This document shows, in pieces, positions 33,791 to 41,671 of a stretch of 64,000 nt of DNA (position 1 is its first letter; the number at the start of each line of letters is the position of its first letter). Made by a program: the position numbers and the translations under genes. The notes beneath the pieces were generated by a model. That model did not search any database. It was given only the letters and a program-made list of their open reading frames with translations, and was not told the origin of the DNA. The DNA lies in contig NZ_JBHUGS010000003.1 in assembly GCF_042682045.1 (NCBI RefSeq), forward strand, positions 310,001-374,000. The letters are read 5' to 3'. The DNA comes from Sphingomonas_R arantia. GTDB lineage: Bacteria > Pseudomonadota > Alphaproteobacteria > Sphingomonadales > Sphingomonadaceae.

Positions 33791-35329
33791 GTGAGCGCGG
33801 TCCCCGCCCTGAAATCGCTCCGCGACTCCGCCGATCTGCGCCACTTGCGCCAGATCATCGCGGGGCTCGACGAAGGCGTCATCCTGGTCGATCCCGACCA
33901 GTCGATCCTGTGGGCGAACAACGCCGCACTGGGGATGCACGGCGTCGAATCCGTCGATGATCTCGGCGCGACCGTCGACGATTATCGCCAGCGGTTCCAG
34001 CTGCGATACCGCAACAACCACCGGCTCGACGGCGCCGACTACCCCATCGAGCGCGTCGTGTCGGGCGAGGCCTTCTCGCAGGTCGTGGTCGAGGTCGCCG
34101 TGGCGGGCGAGAACGAACCGCGCTGGGTCCACCAGGTGCGCAGCCTCGTCTTGACCGACGACGCGGACGAACCGGAATGCCTGGTGCTGGTCATCCAGGA
34201 CGTGTCGGCACAGTTCGAGGCGGAGGACCGTTTCGAACAGTCGTTCAACGCCAATCCGGCCCCCGCCGTCATCTGCCGCCTGTCGGACCTGCGGTTCGTC
34301 AAGGTCAACCAGGGTTTCCTGGACATGACCGGTCACGACAAGGACGCCGTCCTGTCGCGCACCGTCTACGACATCGACGTCATGGCGAACGCCGACAAGC
34401 GTGATCTCGGCAAGCAACGCCTGTCCGAAGGGCGCACCATCCCGCAGATGGAGGCCGAGATCGACCTGCCCGAGGGCGGTACGAAGCTTGTCATCGTCGC
34501 CGGACAGCCGATCGACCTTGGCGACCAGCCCTGCATGCTCTTCACCTTCGCGGACCTCGAACCACGGCGGAAGGCGGAGGCGGCGTTGCGCCACAGCGAG
34601 GAACGCTTCACGCGTACCTTCTCGCTTGCCCCCGTGGCGCTGGCGATCGGCGCGCTCGACGGCCACCGGCTGTGTGACGTGAACGAGGCTTTCACCACCC
34701 TCACCGGCTATACGCCCGCGGAGATCATCGGCCGCCCGCTGGGGCAGGTCGATCTGTGGGAAACACCCGCGCTGCGTCACGCGATCGAGGCGGACATCAG
34801 CGCCGGCCGCGCGATCCGCGACCGCGAGGTTCGCGTGCGCCCCAAGGACGGCGACATCATCGACTGCATCGTGTCGACCGAACCGATCCAGCTCGGCAAC
34901 GACGCCTGCGTCCTGTGGGCGATGCGCGACATCAGCACGCGCAAGGCTTCCGAGCGCGAACTGGTCGGCGCGATCGACGCGGTGATGAAGGATACCAGCT
35001 GGCTCAGCCGCTCGATCATGGAAAAGCTCGCCCGCATCCGCGCGCCACAGTCGGAACCGACCGGCGTGGGGCTCGACGAGCTGACGCCGCGCGAACGCGA
35101 GGTGCTGGCGCTCATCTGCCGCGGGCTGGACGACAAGTCGATCGCCCGCACGCTCGGCGTTTCCGGCAACACCGTGCGCAACCATGTCGCGCGGATCTAT
35201 TCCAAGATAGGCGTCAACCGTCGCAACGCCGCCGCCGCCTGGGCGCGCGCGCGTGGTTTCGACGGGGATTCGCTGCTCGCGCAACGCGCCGCCGCCCCCG
35301 CCGCCGCCCCGCGGCAGACCGCGGCATGA
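33791..35329 (+). CDS. Three-PAS LuxR-type transcriptional regulator
   Basis: A 512-aa regulator starting at GTG 33791. Three PAS domains are visible at about residues 15-130 (EGVILVDPDQSILWANNAA), 145-260 (NPAPAVICRLSDLRFVKVNQGFLDMTG) and 270-390 (SLAPVALAIGALDGHRLCDVNEAFTTLTGYT). A LuxR/FixJ helix-turn-helix lies at about 430-490 (LTPREREVLALICRGLDDKSIARTLGVSGNTVRNHV). There is no kinase or receiver domain, so sensing and DNA binding are in one soluble chain. It sits between two CsbD-like genes, overlapping the second by 4 nt (ATGA). The ligand is unknown; redox or light sensing is possible for PAS. Confidence 0.88.
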   Translation: MSAVPALKSLRDSADLRHLRQIIAGLDEGVILVDPDQSILWANNAALGMHGVESVDDLGATVDDYRQRFQLRYRNNHRLDGADYPIERVVSGEAFSQVVVEVAVAGENEPRWVHQVRSLVLTDDADEPECLVLVIQDVSAQFEAEDRFEQSFNANPAPAVICRLSDLRFVKVNQGFLDMTGHDKDAVLSRTVYDIDVMANADKRDLGKQRLSEGRTIPQMEAEIDLPEGGTKLVIVAGQPIDLGDQPCMLFTFADLEPRRKAEAALRHSEERFTRTFSLAPVALAIGALDGHRLCDVNEAFTTLTGYTPAEIIGRPLGQVDLWETPALRHAIEADISAGRAIRDREVRVRPKDGDIIDCIVSTEPIQLGNDACVLWAMRDISTRKASERELVGAIDAVMKDTSWLSRSIMEKLARIRAPQSEPTGVGLDELTPREREVLALICRGLDDKSIARTLGVSGNTVRNHVARIYSKIGVNRRNAAAAWARARGFDGDSLLAQRAAAPAAAPRQTAA

Positions 35330-35529
35330 CCCGCGCGAAGGACGTTCCGCCCGCCGCAAAGGCGCGCGCGGACGAAGGTCGGACGCGGCAGGCCAAGGGC
35401 TCGGTGCAGGAGGCGATCGGCAAGATCATCGGCGATGCCGTGGTCGAGCAGCACGGCGAGCGCGAGCGCAAGGCCGGCGCGAAGCAGGCCGATCCGAAAC
35501 ACCCACCCGAACGGGACGACGCCGAGTGA
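35326..35529 (+). CDS. Short CsbD-like protein
   Basis: A 67-aa highly charged protein. RQAKGSVQEAIGKIIGDAVVEQHGERERKAG matches the CsbD core. The ATG at 35326 overlaps the regulator stop (ATGA), implying translational coupling. It has no signal peptide or membrane segment. Probable role: small stress protein made together with its presumed regulator. Confidence 0.75.
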   Translation: MTRAKDVPPAAKARADEGRTRQAKGSVQEAIGKIIGDAVVEQHGERERKAGAKQADPKHPPERDDAE

Positions 35530-35575
35530 CATCGTCACGCGCCGCCCGACGGACATCGTTAAACAGGAGACTATC

Positions 35576-36457
35576 ATGAGCATCACCACCGAACCCGGCT
35601 ACGCGCCCGTCCACGAAGGACGTCTTCCCAAATCCCCCGCCCGCATTTCGTGGGGCGCCATCTTCGCCGGTGTCGTGCTCGCCATCGCGGTTCAGCTCGT
35701 GCTCGGCATCCTCGGCACCGGCATCGGCATGACGCTCGTCGATCCGGTCGAGGGCACGACCCCCGGCGCGGCCGGTTTCGGCATCGGTGCGGGCATCTAC
35801 TGGCTGATCACGACTGTCGTCGCGCTCGGCGTGGGCGGTTATGCAGCATCGCGCCTCGCTGGCGCGCATGACCGGTTCGACGGCCTCGTCCACGGCCTGG
35901 TTGTCTGGGGCGTCACGCTCATCCTGACGCTGTACCTGCTGACCTCCGCGGTCGGCGGCATCATCGGCGGTGCATTCCGCACCGTCGGTTCGGTCGCATC
36001 GGCCGCCGGCACCGGCATCAGCGCCGCCGCGCCGAAGGTCGCCAACGTCGCCGACATCGACGTCACCGACGTGCGCGCCGAAGCGTCGCAGTATCTGTCC
36101 GACGCCCCGTCCGACCCGGCCCTGATGACGCCGGAGCAGGCGCAGAAGGAAATCGCCAAGGAACTGCCGGCGCTCGCCCGTGGCGGTCAGGACGGCGTGC
36201 AGGCCGAAGGCCGGATCGTCGACATCGTCGCCGCCCAGCGCAAGATCAGCCGTCCGGAGGCGCAGGCCCAGGTGACGCGCGCCAAGGCACAGTTCGTCCA
36301 GACGAAGAACCAGGCGATCGCAACCGCCAAGTCGACCGCCGACAAGGCCGCAGGGGCCGCTGCCGGTACCTCGTTCATGGTCGTGTTCGCATTGCTGGTC
36401 GGTGCCGCCGCTGCAGGGGCCGGCGCCATTGCCGCCACCCGCCGCCGCCGCGTCTGA
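35576..36457 (+). CDS. Multi-pass membrane protein of stress cluster
   Basis: A 293-aa membrane protein from ATG 35576, with AGGAGA upstream. Hydrophobic segments lie at about residues 25-48, 65-90, 108-130 and 262-285, with a long soluble Ala/Gln-rich helical region (about 150-255) between the third and fourth. The C-terminus is RRRRV. I know similar proteins as uncharacterised membrane proteins in sphingomonads. It follows the CsbD/PAS-LuxR genes on the same strand and may be part of the same envelope stress unit. Confidence 0.7.
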   Translation: MSITTEPGYAPVHEGRLPKSPARISWGAIFAGVVLAIAVQLVLGILGTGIGMTLVDPVEGTTPGAAGFGIGAGIYWLITTVVALGVGGYAASRLAGAHDRFDGLVHGLVVWGVTLILTLYLLTSAVGGIIGGAFRTVGSVASAAGTGISAAAPKVANVADIDVTDVRAEASQYLSDAPSDPALMTPEQAQKEIAKELPALARGGQDGVQAEGRIVDIVAAQRKISRPEAQAQVTRAKAQFVQTKNQAIATAKSTADKAAGAAAGTSFMVVFALLVGAAAAGAGAIAATRRRRV

Positions 36458-36515
36458 CCTGACGGGGGACGCCGCCTGAACAGCGCGGCGTCCCCAAAGA
36501 ACAGACTCAACCAGA

Positions 36516-36587
36516 ACCGTTCCCCGGCGCAGGCCGGGGCCTAGACGCAAGGTTGCATCTAGGCCCCGGCCTGCGCCGGGGAACGGT
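36516..36587. repeat. 72-nt near-perfect hairpin repeat
   Basis: Arms of 30 bp (36516-36545 and 36558-36587) are exactly complementary, and the 12-nt centre pairs further as GCAA-GG-TTGC with one mismatch. The arm contains the unit CCCCGGC-gcag-GCCGGGG, whose 22-nt context also occurs at 12628-12649. It lies between the membrane protein and the 36719 gene. It is likely a dispersed palindromic repeat that also stops or stabilises transcripts. The rest of 36458-36718 holds no gene. Confidence 0.85.
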
Positions 36588-36718
36588 CATTCGGGGAAAC
36601 ATCCCTAGCGCCGGCAATCGTCATGATCCTCATCAAGACCCGGCCCGAAGCCGGCGCTTTCCGCCATGTCCGACGTTCCAGATCGCCGACCTAACCGGCG
36701 CCTGAAAGGACGAACACC

Positions 36719-37099
36719 ATGGCTGTGAAGTTTGCAGGAACGATGAACGCGATCAACCGCGGCCTCGACGGCACGAAACCCGCCAAGGGCGCGACGATGA
36801 TCGAGGATTGGGAAGCGGCCCTCGCCGAAATCGACACCGTCGGTGCAAAGGGCATCCTTCGCGACCTCGGTTCGCTGCGCAAGCAGCTCGAGCGTGACGA
36901 GCCCGACGCCGACCGCGTGCACGCGCTGATCCACCGTCTCGGCGTCGCCACGACGAAGATCGCCGACAAGGCCGACGGTTCGCAGGAAAAGCTGAAGGCA
37001 CTGGGCGAAGCGCTGACCGAAGCGGGCGAAGATCAGCCCGACGAGGAAGAGGACACGGTGGCGGCCGCCGCACCGAAGCGGGCCCGCAAGAAGGCCTGA
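36719..37099 (+). CDS. Conserved hypothetical protein with acidic/basic tail
   Basis: A 126-aa soluble protein from ATG 36719, with AAAGGA upstream. It is mostly helical with a coiled-coil-like middle (ILRDLGSLRKQLERDEPDADRVHALIHRLGVATTKIADKADGSQEKLKALGEAL), an acidic run (DQPDEEEDT) and a basic end (KRARKKA). I do not recognise its function. Confidence 0.65.
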   Translation: MAVKFAGTMNAINRGLDGTKPAKGATMIEDWEAALAEIDTVGAKGILRDLGSLRKQLERDEPDADRVHALIHRLGVATTKIADKADGSQEKLKALGEALTEAGEDQPDEEEDTVAAAAPKRARKKA

Positions 37100-37106
37100 C
37101 GCAGAC

Positions 37107-37132
37107 GGGGCGGGTGCGTTTGCATCCGCCCC
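37107..37132. terminator. Hairpin between convergent genes
   Basis: GGGGCGGGTGC (37107-37117) pairs with GCATCCGCCCC (37122-37132) with one G-T pair and loop GTTT. It lies 7 nt past the 36719 gene and 10 nt before the esterase stop. There is no long T-run. Confidence 0.6.
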
Positions 37133-37142
37133 GACACGCTTG

Positions 37143-38111
37143 TTACGCCGCCTTCGGCTTCAGATAGCCGTGCATCCCCAGCCAGCGCGAGAAATCGCCG
37201 AACCAGCCGGTGCTGGTCGTCGCCTTCTGGTACATGCCGAACCCGTGACCACCCTGTTCATACAGGTGGAACTCCACCGGCCGCTTCGCCGCGGTCCAGC
37301 TTTCGATCAGCCCGAACCCGCCATTGGCGAAGAACGGATCGTCCGCCGCCAGCGCCACGAACAACGGCGGCGCACCGGCCGGCACCTTCACCGCGGCCAG
37401 CGGGCCGTAGATCAGCCCCATGAACGCCGGCTTCGCATCCTGCCCCGCAAGCTCGGTCGCCAGCGTCAGCATCGCGCCCGCGGAGAACCCGACCATCCCG
37501 ATCCGGTCCGGATCGATCTTCCACCCCGCGGCGCGCGACCGCACCAGTGCGAACGCCGCCCGCGAATCGGCGATCTGCGGCGCGATCCCGGCGATCTGCG
37601 CCTCCGGTGTCGGTCGCGCCGGCCGCGCGACGGCGGAGAACATCGCGCTCATCGACTTCTCGAACCCCGGCATGTCGGCCGGCGTCTGGTTGAGCCGATA
37701 CTTGAGCACGAACGCCGCGACCCCCTGCGCCGCCAGCGCGCGCGCGACATCCCAGCCCTCATTCTCCATCGACAGCGTGCGGAACCCGCCGCCCGGCGCC
37801 ACGATCACCGCCGCCCCGGTCGCCTTCGCCGGATCGGGCAGGAACGGCGTCAGCGTCGCGGTCGTCACATTGCGCGCGAACACGCTGTTATACTGGCTGT
37901 GCCACGACTCCGGCGCCTTCGCGCCGGGCAGCGGACCGGTGTTCAGCGTGATCGCATCCGGCTGCGCCGGGATCGCGATCGGCACCATCTTGTCACTGGG
38001 CGCCTGCGCCTGCGCCTGCGCGGGCCCCGCCGCGACACACGTCGCCGCCAGCGCCATCATCGCCGGCCGCAACCACGCGCGCCCTGCCCTCGTCTTGCTC
38101 GTCGTCATCAT
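37143..38111 (-). CDS. Exported alpha/beta hydrolase, acetylxylan-esterase-like
   Basis: A 322-aa serine hydrolase with a signal peptide (AMMALAATCVAAGPAQAQA). The oxyanion region VIVAPGGGFRTLSMENEGWDVARALAAQGVAAFVLKYRL and nucleophile motif MVGFSAGAML are typical of the BD-FAE/acetyl-xylan-esterase-like dienelactone group. The catalytic Asp is near AADDPFF and His in EQGGHGFGMY. It probably deacetylates plant polysaccharide fragments in the periplasm. It follows the GH43 gene on the same strand, which supports a hemicellulose role. Confidence 0.85.
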   Translation of the reverse strand: MMTTSKTRAGRAWLRPAMMALAATCVAAGPAQAQAQAPSDKMVPIAIPAQPDAITLNTGPLPGAKAPESWHSQYNSVFARNVTTATLTPFLPDPAKATGAAVIVAPGGGFRTLSMENEGWDVARALAAQGVAAFVLKYRLNQTPADMPGFEKSMSAMFSAVARPARPTPEAQIAGIAPQIADSRAAFALVRSRAAGWKIDPDRIGMVGFSAGAMLTLATELAGQDAKPAFMGLIYGPLAAVKVPAGAPPLFVALAADDPFFANGGFGLIESWTAAKRPVEFHLYEQGGHGFGMYQKATTSTGWFGDFSRWLGMHGYLKPKAA

Positions 38112-38149
38112 CGTCTCTCCCGTTTTTGTTGTCGTTGATCGAAGCGCTC

Positions 38150-39157
38150 TTACGGCGCCGTCACGCCCGCATCGGTCTGCGCCACCGGCCGCATCGTCCC
38201 GTCGGGATTATAGTGCAGCCGCTCCACCGTCACCGCGCGCCGGCCGATCGCCCCGCTCATGTCGCCGATCGCCAGCGTCGCATTGTGCAGGAACAGGTAG
38301 GACTGCCCCTTATAGTCCACGATGCCGGGATGGATGGTGAAGCTGTACTTGCCCGATCCGGTCAGCTCGCCGCGATACGTCCACGGCCCGCGCGGGCTCG
38401 CCGCGGTCGCATAGGACACGCGTTCGTCGCGGTGCTTCGACCGGTCGAGCGAGGCATAGGTCAGGTACCAGAGCGCGCCACGCTTGTGCAGCCACGGCCC
38501 CTCCTCGAAATGCGGCGGCGTGATCTCGGTGATCGGCCCGTCGATCTCGATCATGTTGGGCTTCAGCTTGGCGATATACGCCTGCCGGTTCCCCCACGCG
38601 ATCCAGGTCGTGCCCGCCTCGTCGGTGTACACGGTCGGATCGATATCCTCCCAGCTGTGCGTGCCCTTGGGCGTCATCTGGTTGGTGACCAGCGCGGAAC
38701 CCTTCGCATCGACGAACGGGCCGGTCGGCGTGTCCGCCACCGCCACCGCGATCGCCTTACCCGGATGCGTCGCGTCATGTTCGACCGCGGCGTAGAACCA
38801 GTATTTGCCGTTCTTCGCGATCGTCTGCGCCGCCCAGGCATCCGCCTTGGCCCAGCGGAAATCGGCCACCTTCATGATCGGCCCGTGATCCTGCCAGTGC
38901 CTCATGTCGGTGGTCGAATAGACCAGCCATTCGCGCATGTTGAACATCTCGTCGCGCTGCGCCTGGTCGTGCCCGACATACAGATACAGCCGGTCACCGA
39001 CGACCAGCGGCGCGGGGTCGGCGGTGAACTTGTCGCGGATGATGGGGTTCGATCCCGGCACCGCGCGCGCCGCGACCGAACCGGTCTGGCCGAACGCCGC
39101 CGCCGCCATGCCCGCCGCGCACAAAACGGCCGCCAACCTGCCTCCAGCGTATCGCAC
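38150..39157 (-). CDS. GH43-family glycoside hydrolase, exported
   Basis: A GH43 enzyme of 335 aa from GTG 39157, which follows a GGAGAGG site and gives a clean signal peptide (RYAGGRLAAVLCAAGMAAAAFG); ATG 39214 is an alternative that adds 19 residues. GH43 catalytic acids are visible: the general base Asp in FTADPAPLVVGDRLYLY, the pKa-modulating Asp in SWEDIDPTVY and the general acid Glu in PPHFEEGPWLHKR. Family members are beta-xylosidases or alpha-L-arabinofuranosidases. It pairs with the downstream esterase. It is divergent from the LacI gene but has no copy of the LacI-type operator. Confidence 0.87.
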   Translation of the reverse strand: MRYAGGRLAAVLCAAGMAAAAFGQTGSVAARAVPGSNPIIRDKFTADPAPLVVGDRLYLYVGHDQAQRDEMFNMREWLVYSTTDMRHWQDHGPIMKVADFRWAKADAWAAQTIAKNGKYWFYAAVEHDATHPGKAIAVAVADTPTGPFVDAKGSALVTNQMTPKGTHSWEDIDPTVYTDEAGTTWIAWGNRQAYIAKLKPNMIEIDGPITEITPPHFEEGPWLHKRGALWYLTYASLDRSKHRDERVSYATAASPRGPWTYRGELTGSGKYSFTIHPGIVDYKGQSYLFLHNATLAIGDMSGAIGRRAVTVERLHYNPDGTMRPVAQTDAGVTAP

Positions 39158-39263
39158 GCACCCTCTCCACTCATTCTCTGCCCGGAGTAAAGCATAGTAT
39201 CGAGGGGCCGTCATCAGCGACAATCCCCTTTTCCCGCCCGCGCGGGATGGCGTAGGCAAAGGA

Positions 39264-40307
39264 ATGTCAGACACTTCGCCTCCGGCGTCCCCCACGCGAT
39301 CGACCGGCCGCCCCACCATCCGCGACGTCTCGCGCCTCGCCGGCGTCTCGTTCAAGACCGTCTCGCGCGTCATCAACGACCAGCAATATGTCAGCGCGGA
39401 AAAACGCGAACGCGTGCTGGCCGTCATGGCGGAGATCGGGTTCCAGCCGAGCCAGGCCGCGCGCGCGCTCGCCGGCCACCGCTCGCACCAGATCGCGCTG
39501 ATCTGCGACAATCCGAACCCGTGGTATGTGTACGAGGTGCAGGCCGGCGTCCGCGAACGCTGCGGGCGCGACAATGTCCGCATGATCGCGCAACCCTATG
39601 ACCGCGCCGCGCCCGCCTTGCTCGACGCCATCGTCGCGCTGATTGATCAGGCGCATCCCGACGGCCTCGTCCTCGCCCCGCCCGCCTGCGACGATGCGCG
39701 CGTCATCGCCGAACTCGAACGGCGCCGGATCCCGTTCGTCCGCCTGCAACCCGGCGGGCCGATCGACGGCGTCCCCGCCACATCGATCGACAACGATCAG
39801 GCCGCGTTCGACATGACGTCGCATCTCCTCGGCCTCGGCCACACGCGCATCGGCTTCGTCGTCGGCGACCGCAGCTATGCCTCGTCGGACCAGCGGCTCT
39901 CGGGCCACCTCCGCGCGCTCGGCCAGGCGGGCATCGCACCCGACCCGGATCTCGTCCGCCAGGGCATGTTCGATTTCGCATCCGGAAAAGCCGCCGCCGA
40001 CGCGATGCTCGATCTGCCGCATCCGCCCACCGCGATCTTCGCGGCCAGCGACGACATCGCCGCCGGCGTGCTCGTCGCCGCGCATCGCCGCGGCATCGCG
40101 GTGCCCGCCATGCTGTCGGTCGCCGGGTTCGACGACGCGCCGCTCGCGCAGGTCGTCTGGCCGCCGCTCACCACGATCCGCCAGCCGGTCCGCGACCTCG
40201 CCATCGCCGCGGCCGACCTGCTGCTCGCCCCCGGCGACACCGTCGAACGACGGCTGGACCACAACCTGATCGTCCGCGAATCGACCGCCCCGCCACCCGC
40301 GGCTTGA
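39264..40307 (+). CDS. LacI-family repressor of the sulfoquinovose locus
   Basis: A 347-aa LacI/GalR regulator. The HTH is at about residues 13-38 (PTIRDVSRLAGVSFKTVSRVIND), followed by the hinge helix (SQAARALAG) and a periplasmic-binding-protein-like ligand domain (PDGLVLAPPACDDARVI; TAIFAASDDIAAGVLVAAHRRGI; VAGFDDAPLAQVVWPPLTTIRQP). It should dissociate from DNA on binding its sugar. A 20-bp palindrome just after the gene, repeated between the receptor and reductase genes, is the likely operator. The inferred inducer is sulfoquinovose or a derivative. Confidence 0.9.
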   Translation: MSDTSPPASPTRSTGRPTIRDVSRLAGVSFKTVSRVINDQQYVSAEKRERVLAVMAEIGFQPSQAARALAGHRSHQIALICDNPNPWYVYEVQAGVRERCGRDNVRMIAQPYDRAAPALLDAIVALIDQAHPDGLVLAPPACDDARVIAELERRRIPFVRLQPGGPIDGVPATSIDNDQAAFDMTSHLLGLGHTRIGFVVGDRSYASSDQRLSGHLRALGQAGIAPDPDLVRQGMFDFASGKAAADAMLDLPHPPTAIFAASDDIAAGVLVAAHRRGIAVPAMLSVAGFDDAPLAQVVWPPLTTIRQPVRDLAIAAADLLLAPGDTVERRLDHNLIVRESTAPPPAA

Positions 40308-40320
40308 CCGCAGCATGGGG

Positions 40321-40340
40321 TTAGGACACCGTTGTCCTAA
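40321..40340. promoter_or_regulatory. LacI-type operator before MFS importer
   Basis: TTAGGACACCGTTGTCCTAA has perfect 8-bp arms around the centre CCGT. It lies in the 52-nt gap between lacI and the MFS gene, 20 nt before its ATG. On the opposite strand it matches 17 of 20 positions of the site at 44215-44234. Confidence 0.8.
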
Positions 40341-40359
40341 ACAAGAAGGAGATGTGGGG

Positions 40360-41613
40360 ATGGAGCAGCCCGTTAACGGCCGACGCTGGGCGATCGTGGT
40401 CCTCGCCTTCACCGCGATCATGCTGAACTATGTCGATCGCCAGGTCATCGCGCTGCTCAAACCAATGCTGCAGGACGAATATGGCTGGTCCGATCGCGAC
40501 TACAGCCACATGGCCTCCGCGTTCCAGTTCTGTGCCGCCGTCTCGTTCCTCGGCACCGGCTGGTTCATCGACCGCATCGGCCTGCGCCGCGGCTTCGCGA
40601 TCGGCGTCGCGGCGTGGAGCCTCGCCGGCATGGCGCACGCGTTCGTCTCCACCGTGTCGGGCTTTATCGGCGTCCGCGCGCTACTCGGTGCCGCCGAATC
40701 GATCGGCACGCCGGCGCAGGTCAAGACCGCCGCGACCTACTTTCCCCCCGAACAACGCTCGCTCATGCTCGGCATCGGCAACATGGCGTCCAATTTCGGC
40801 GCGGTCGCCGCCCCGCTGGCCATCCCGCCGCTCGCCCTCTGGCTCGGCTGGCGCGCCGCCTTCCTCATCACCGGCGGGCTCGGCCTGGTCTGGGTCGTCG
40901 TCTGGCTGCTCGTCACGCCGCGCACCGCCCGCACCCCCGACGGCGCCGTTGTCGACGCCCCCGCCGACGCTGTCCCGTGGGGCCGCATGCTGCGCGACCG
41001 ACGGCAATGGGCGATCGTCGCGGCCAAGGCGCTGAGCGATCAGTGCTGGTGGTTCCTGCTGTTCTTCATGCCCGACCTGTTCCACCGCATGTTCGGCCTG
41101 TCGCAGGGCCAGCTGGGCCTGCCGATCGCGTTCATCTATTTCCTGGCGGCGCTCGGCTCGCTCAGCGGCGGGCTGCTGCCGACCTGGCTGCTGCGTCGCG
41201 GCGTCCCGATGAACCGCGCGCGAAAGGGATCGATGCTGCTCTATGCGATCCTGATCCTGCCCGTCCCCGCCGTGCTGCTGACCGCCGACGCCTGGGTCGC
41301 CGCCGGCTTGCTCGGCCTCGGCCTGTTCGCGCATCAGGGATTCTCGACCAACGTGTTCGGCATGACGGCGGACATCTTCCCCGCCCGCATGATTGGCACC
41401 GCGATCGGCATCGGCGCGTTCGCCGGCAATCTCAGCGGCATGGCGATGATCGAGGCGGCCGGCTTCTCGCTCGACAACGGCTATGGTTACGGCCCGCTGC
41501 TCATGGTGTGCGGCGGCTCCTATCTGGTCGCGCTGCTGCTGGTCCACCTGCTCGTGCCGCGGCTCACGCTCGCCGAACCGGGCAGCTTCCGCACCGTGCC
41601 GACCGGCCACTGA
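40360..41613 (+). CDS. MFS importer, hexuronate/anion-cation symporter type
   Basis: A 417-aa MFS permease from ATG 40360 with AAGGAGA upstream. It resembles the anion:cation symporter/hexuronate transporter group (TAIMLNYVDRQVIALLKPMLQDEYGWSDRDYSHMASAFQF; GTPAQVKTAATYFPPEQRSLMLGIGNMASNFGAVAAPLAIP; DQCWWFLLFFMPDLFHRMFG). An acidic sugar substrate fits this group. It is under the LacI-type operator shared with the desulfonation operon, so import of sulfoquinovose or sulfoquinovosyl glycerol is inferred. It ends at a hairpin opposite the TonB receptor. Confidence 0.85.
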   Translation: MEQPVNGRRWAIVVLAFTAIMLNYVDRQVIALLKPMLQDEYGWSDRDYSHMASAFQFCAAVSFLGTGWFIDRIGLRRGFAIGVAAWSLAGMAHAFVSTVSGFIGVRALLGAAESIGTPAQVKTAATYFPPEQRSLMLGIGNMASNFGAVAAPLAIPPLALWLGWRAAFLITGGLGLVWVVVWLLVTPRTARTPDGAVVDAPADAVPWGRMLRDRRQWAIVAAKALSDQCWWFLLFFMPDLFHRMFGLSQGQLGLPIAFIYFLAALGSLSGGLLPTWLLRRGVPMNRARKGSMLLYAILILPVPAVLLTADAWVAAGLLGLGLFAHQGFSTNVFGMTADIFPARMIGTAIGIGAFAGNLSGMAMIEAAGFSLDNGYGYGPLLMVCGGSYLVALLLVHLLVPRLTLAEPGSFRTVPTGH

Positions 41614-41620
41614 CGCAAAA

Positions 41621-41654
41621 AGGGCGGCCCCGGATCGCTCCGGGACCGCCCTTC
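41621..41654. terminator. Bidirectional terminator hairpin
   Basis: A 15-bp stem (41621-41635 with 41640-41654, one mismatch) around loop TCGC. AAAAA precedes the left arm, so the minus-strand transcript of the receptor ends in a U-run. It lies between the convergent MFS and receptor genes. Confidence 0.8.
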
Positions 41655-41671
41655 TGGCACGTTCGCTAACC

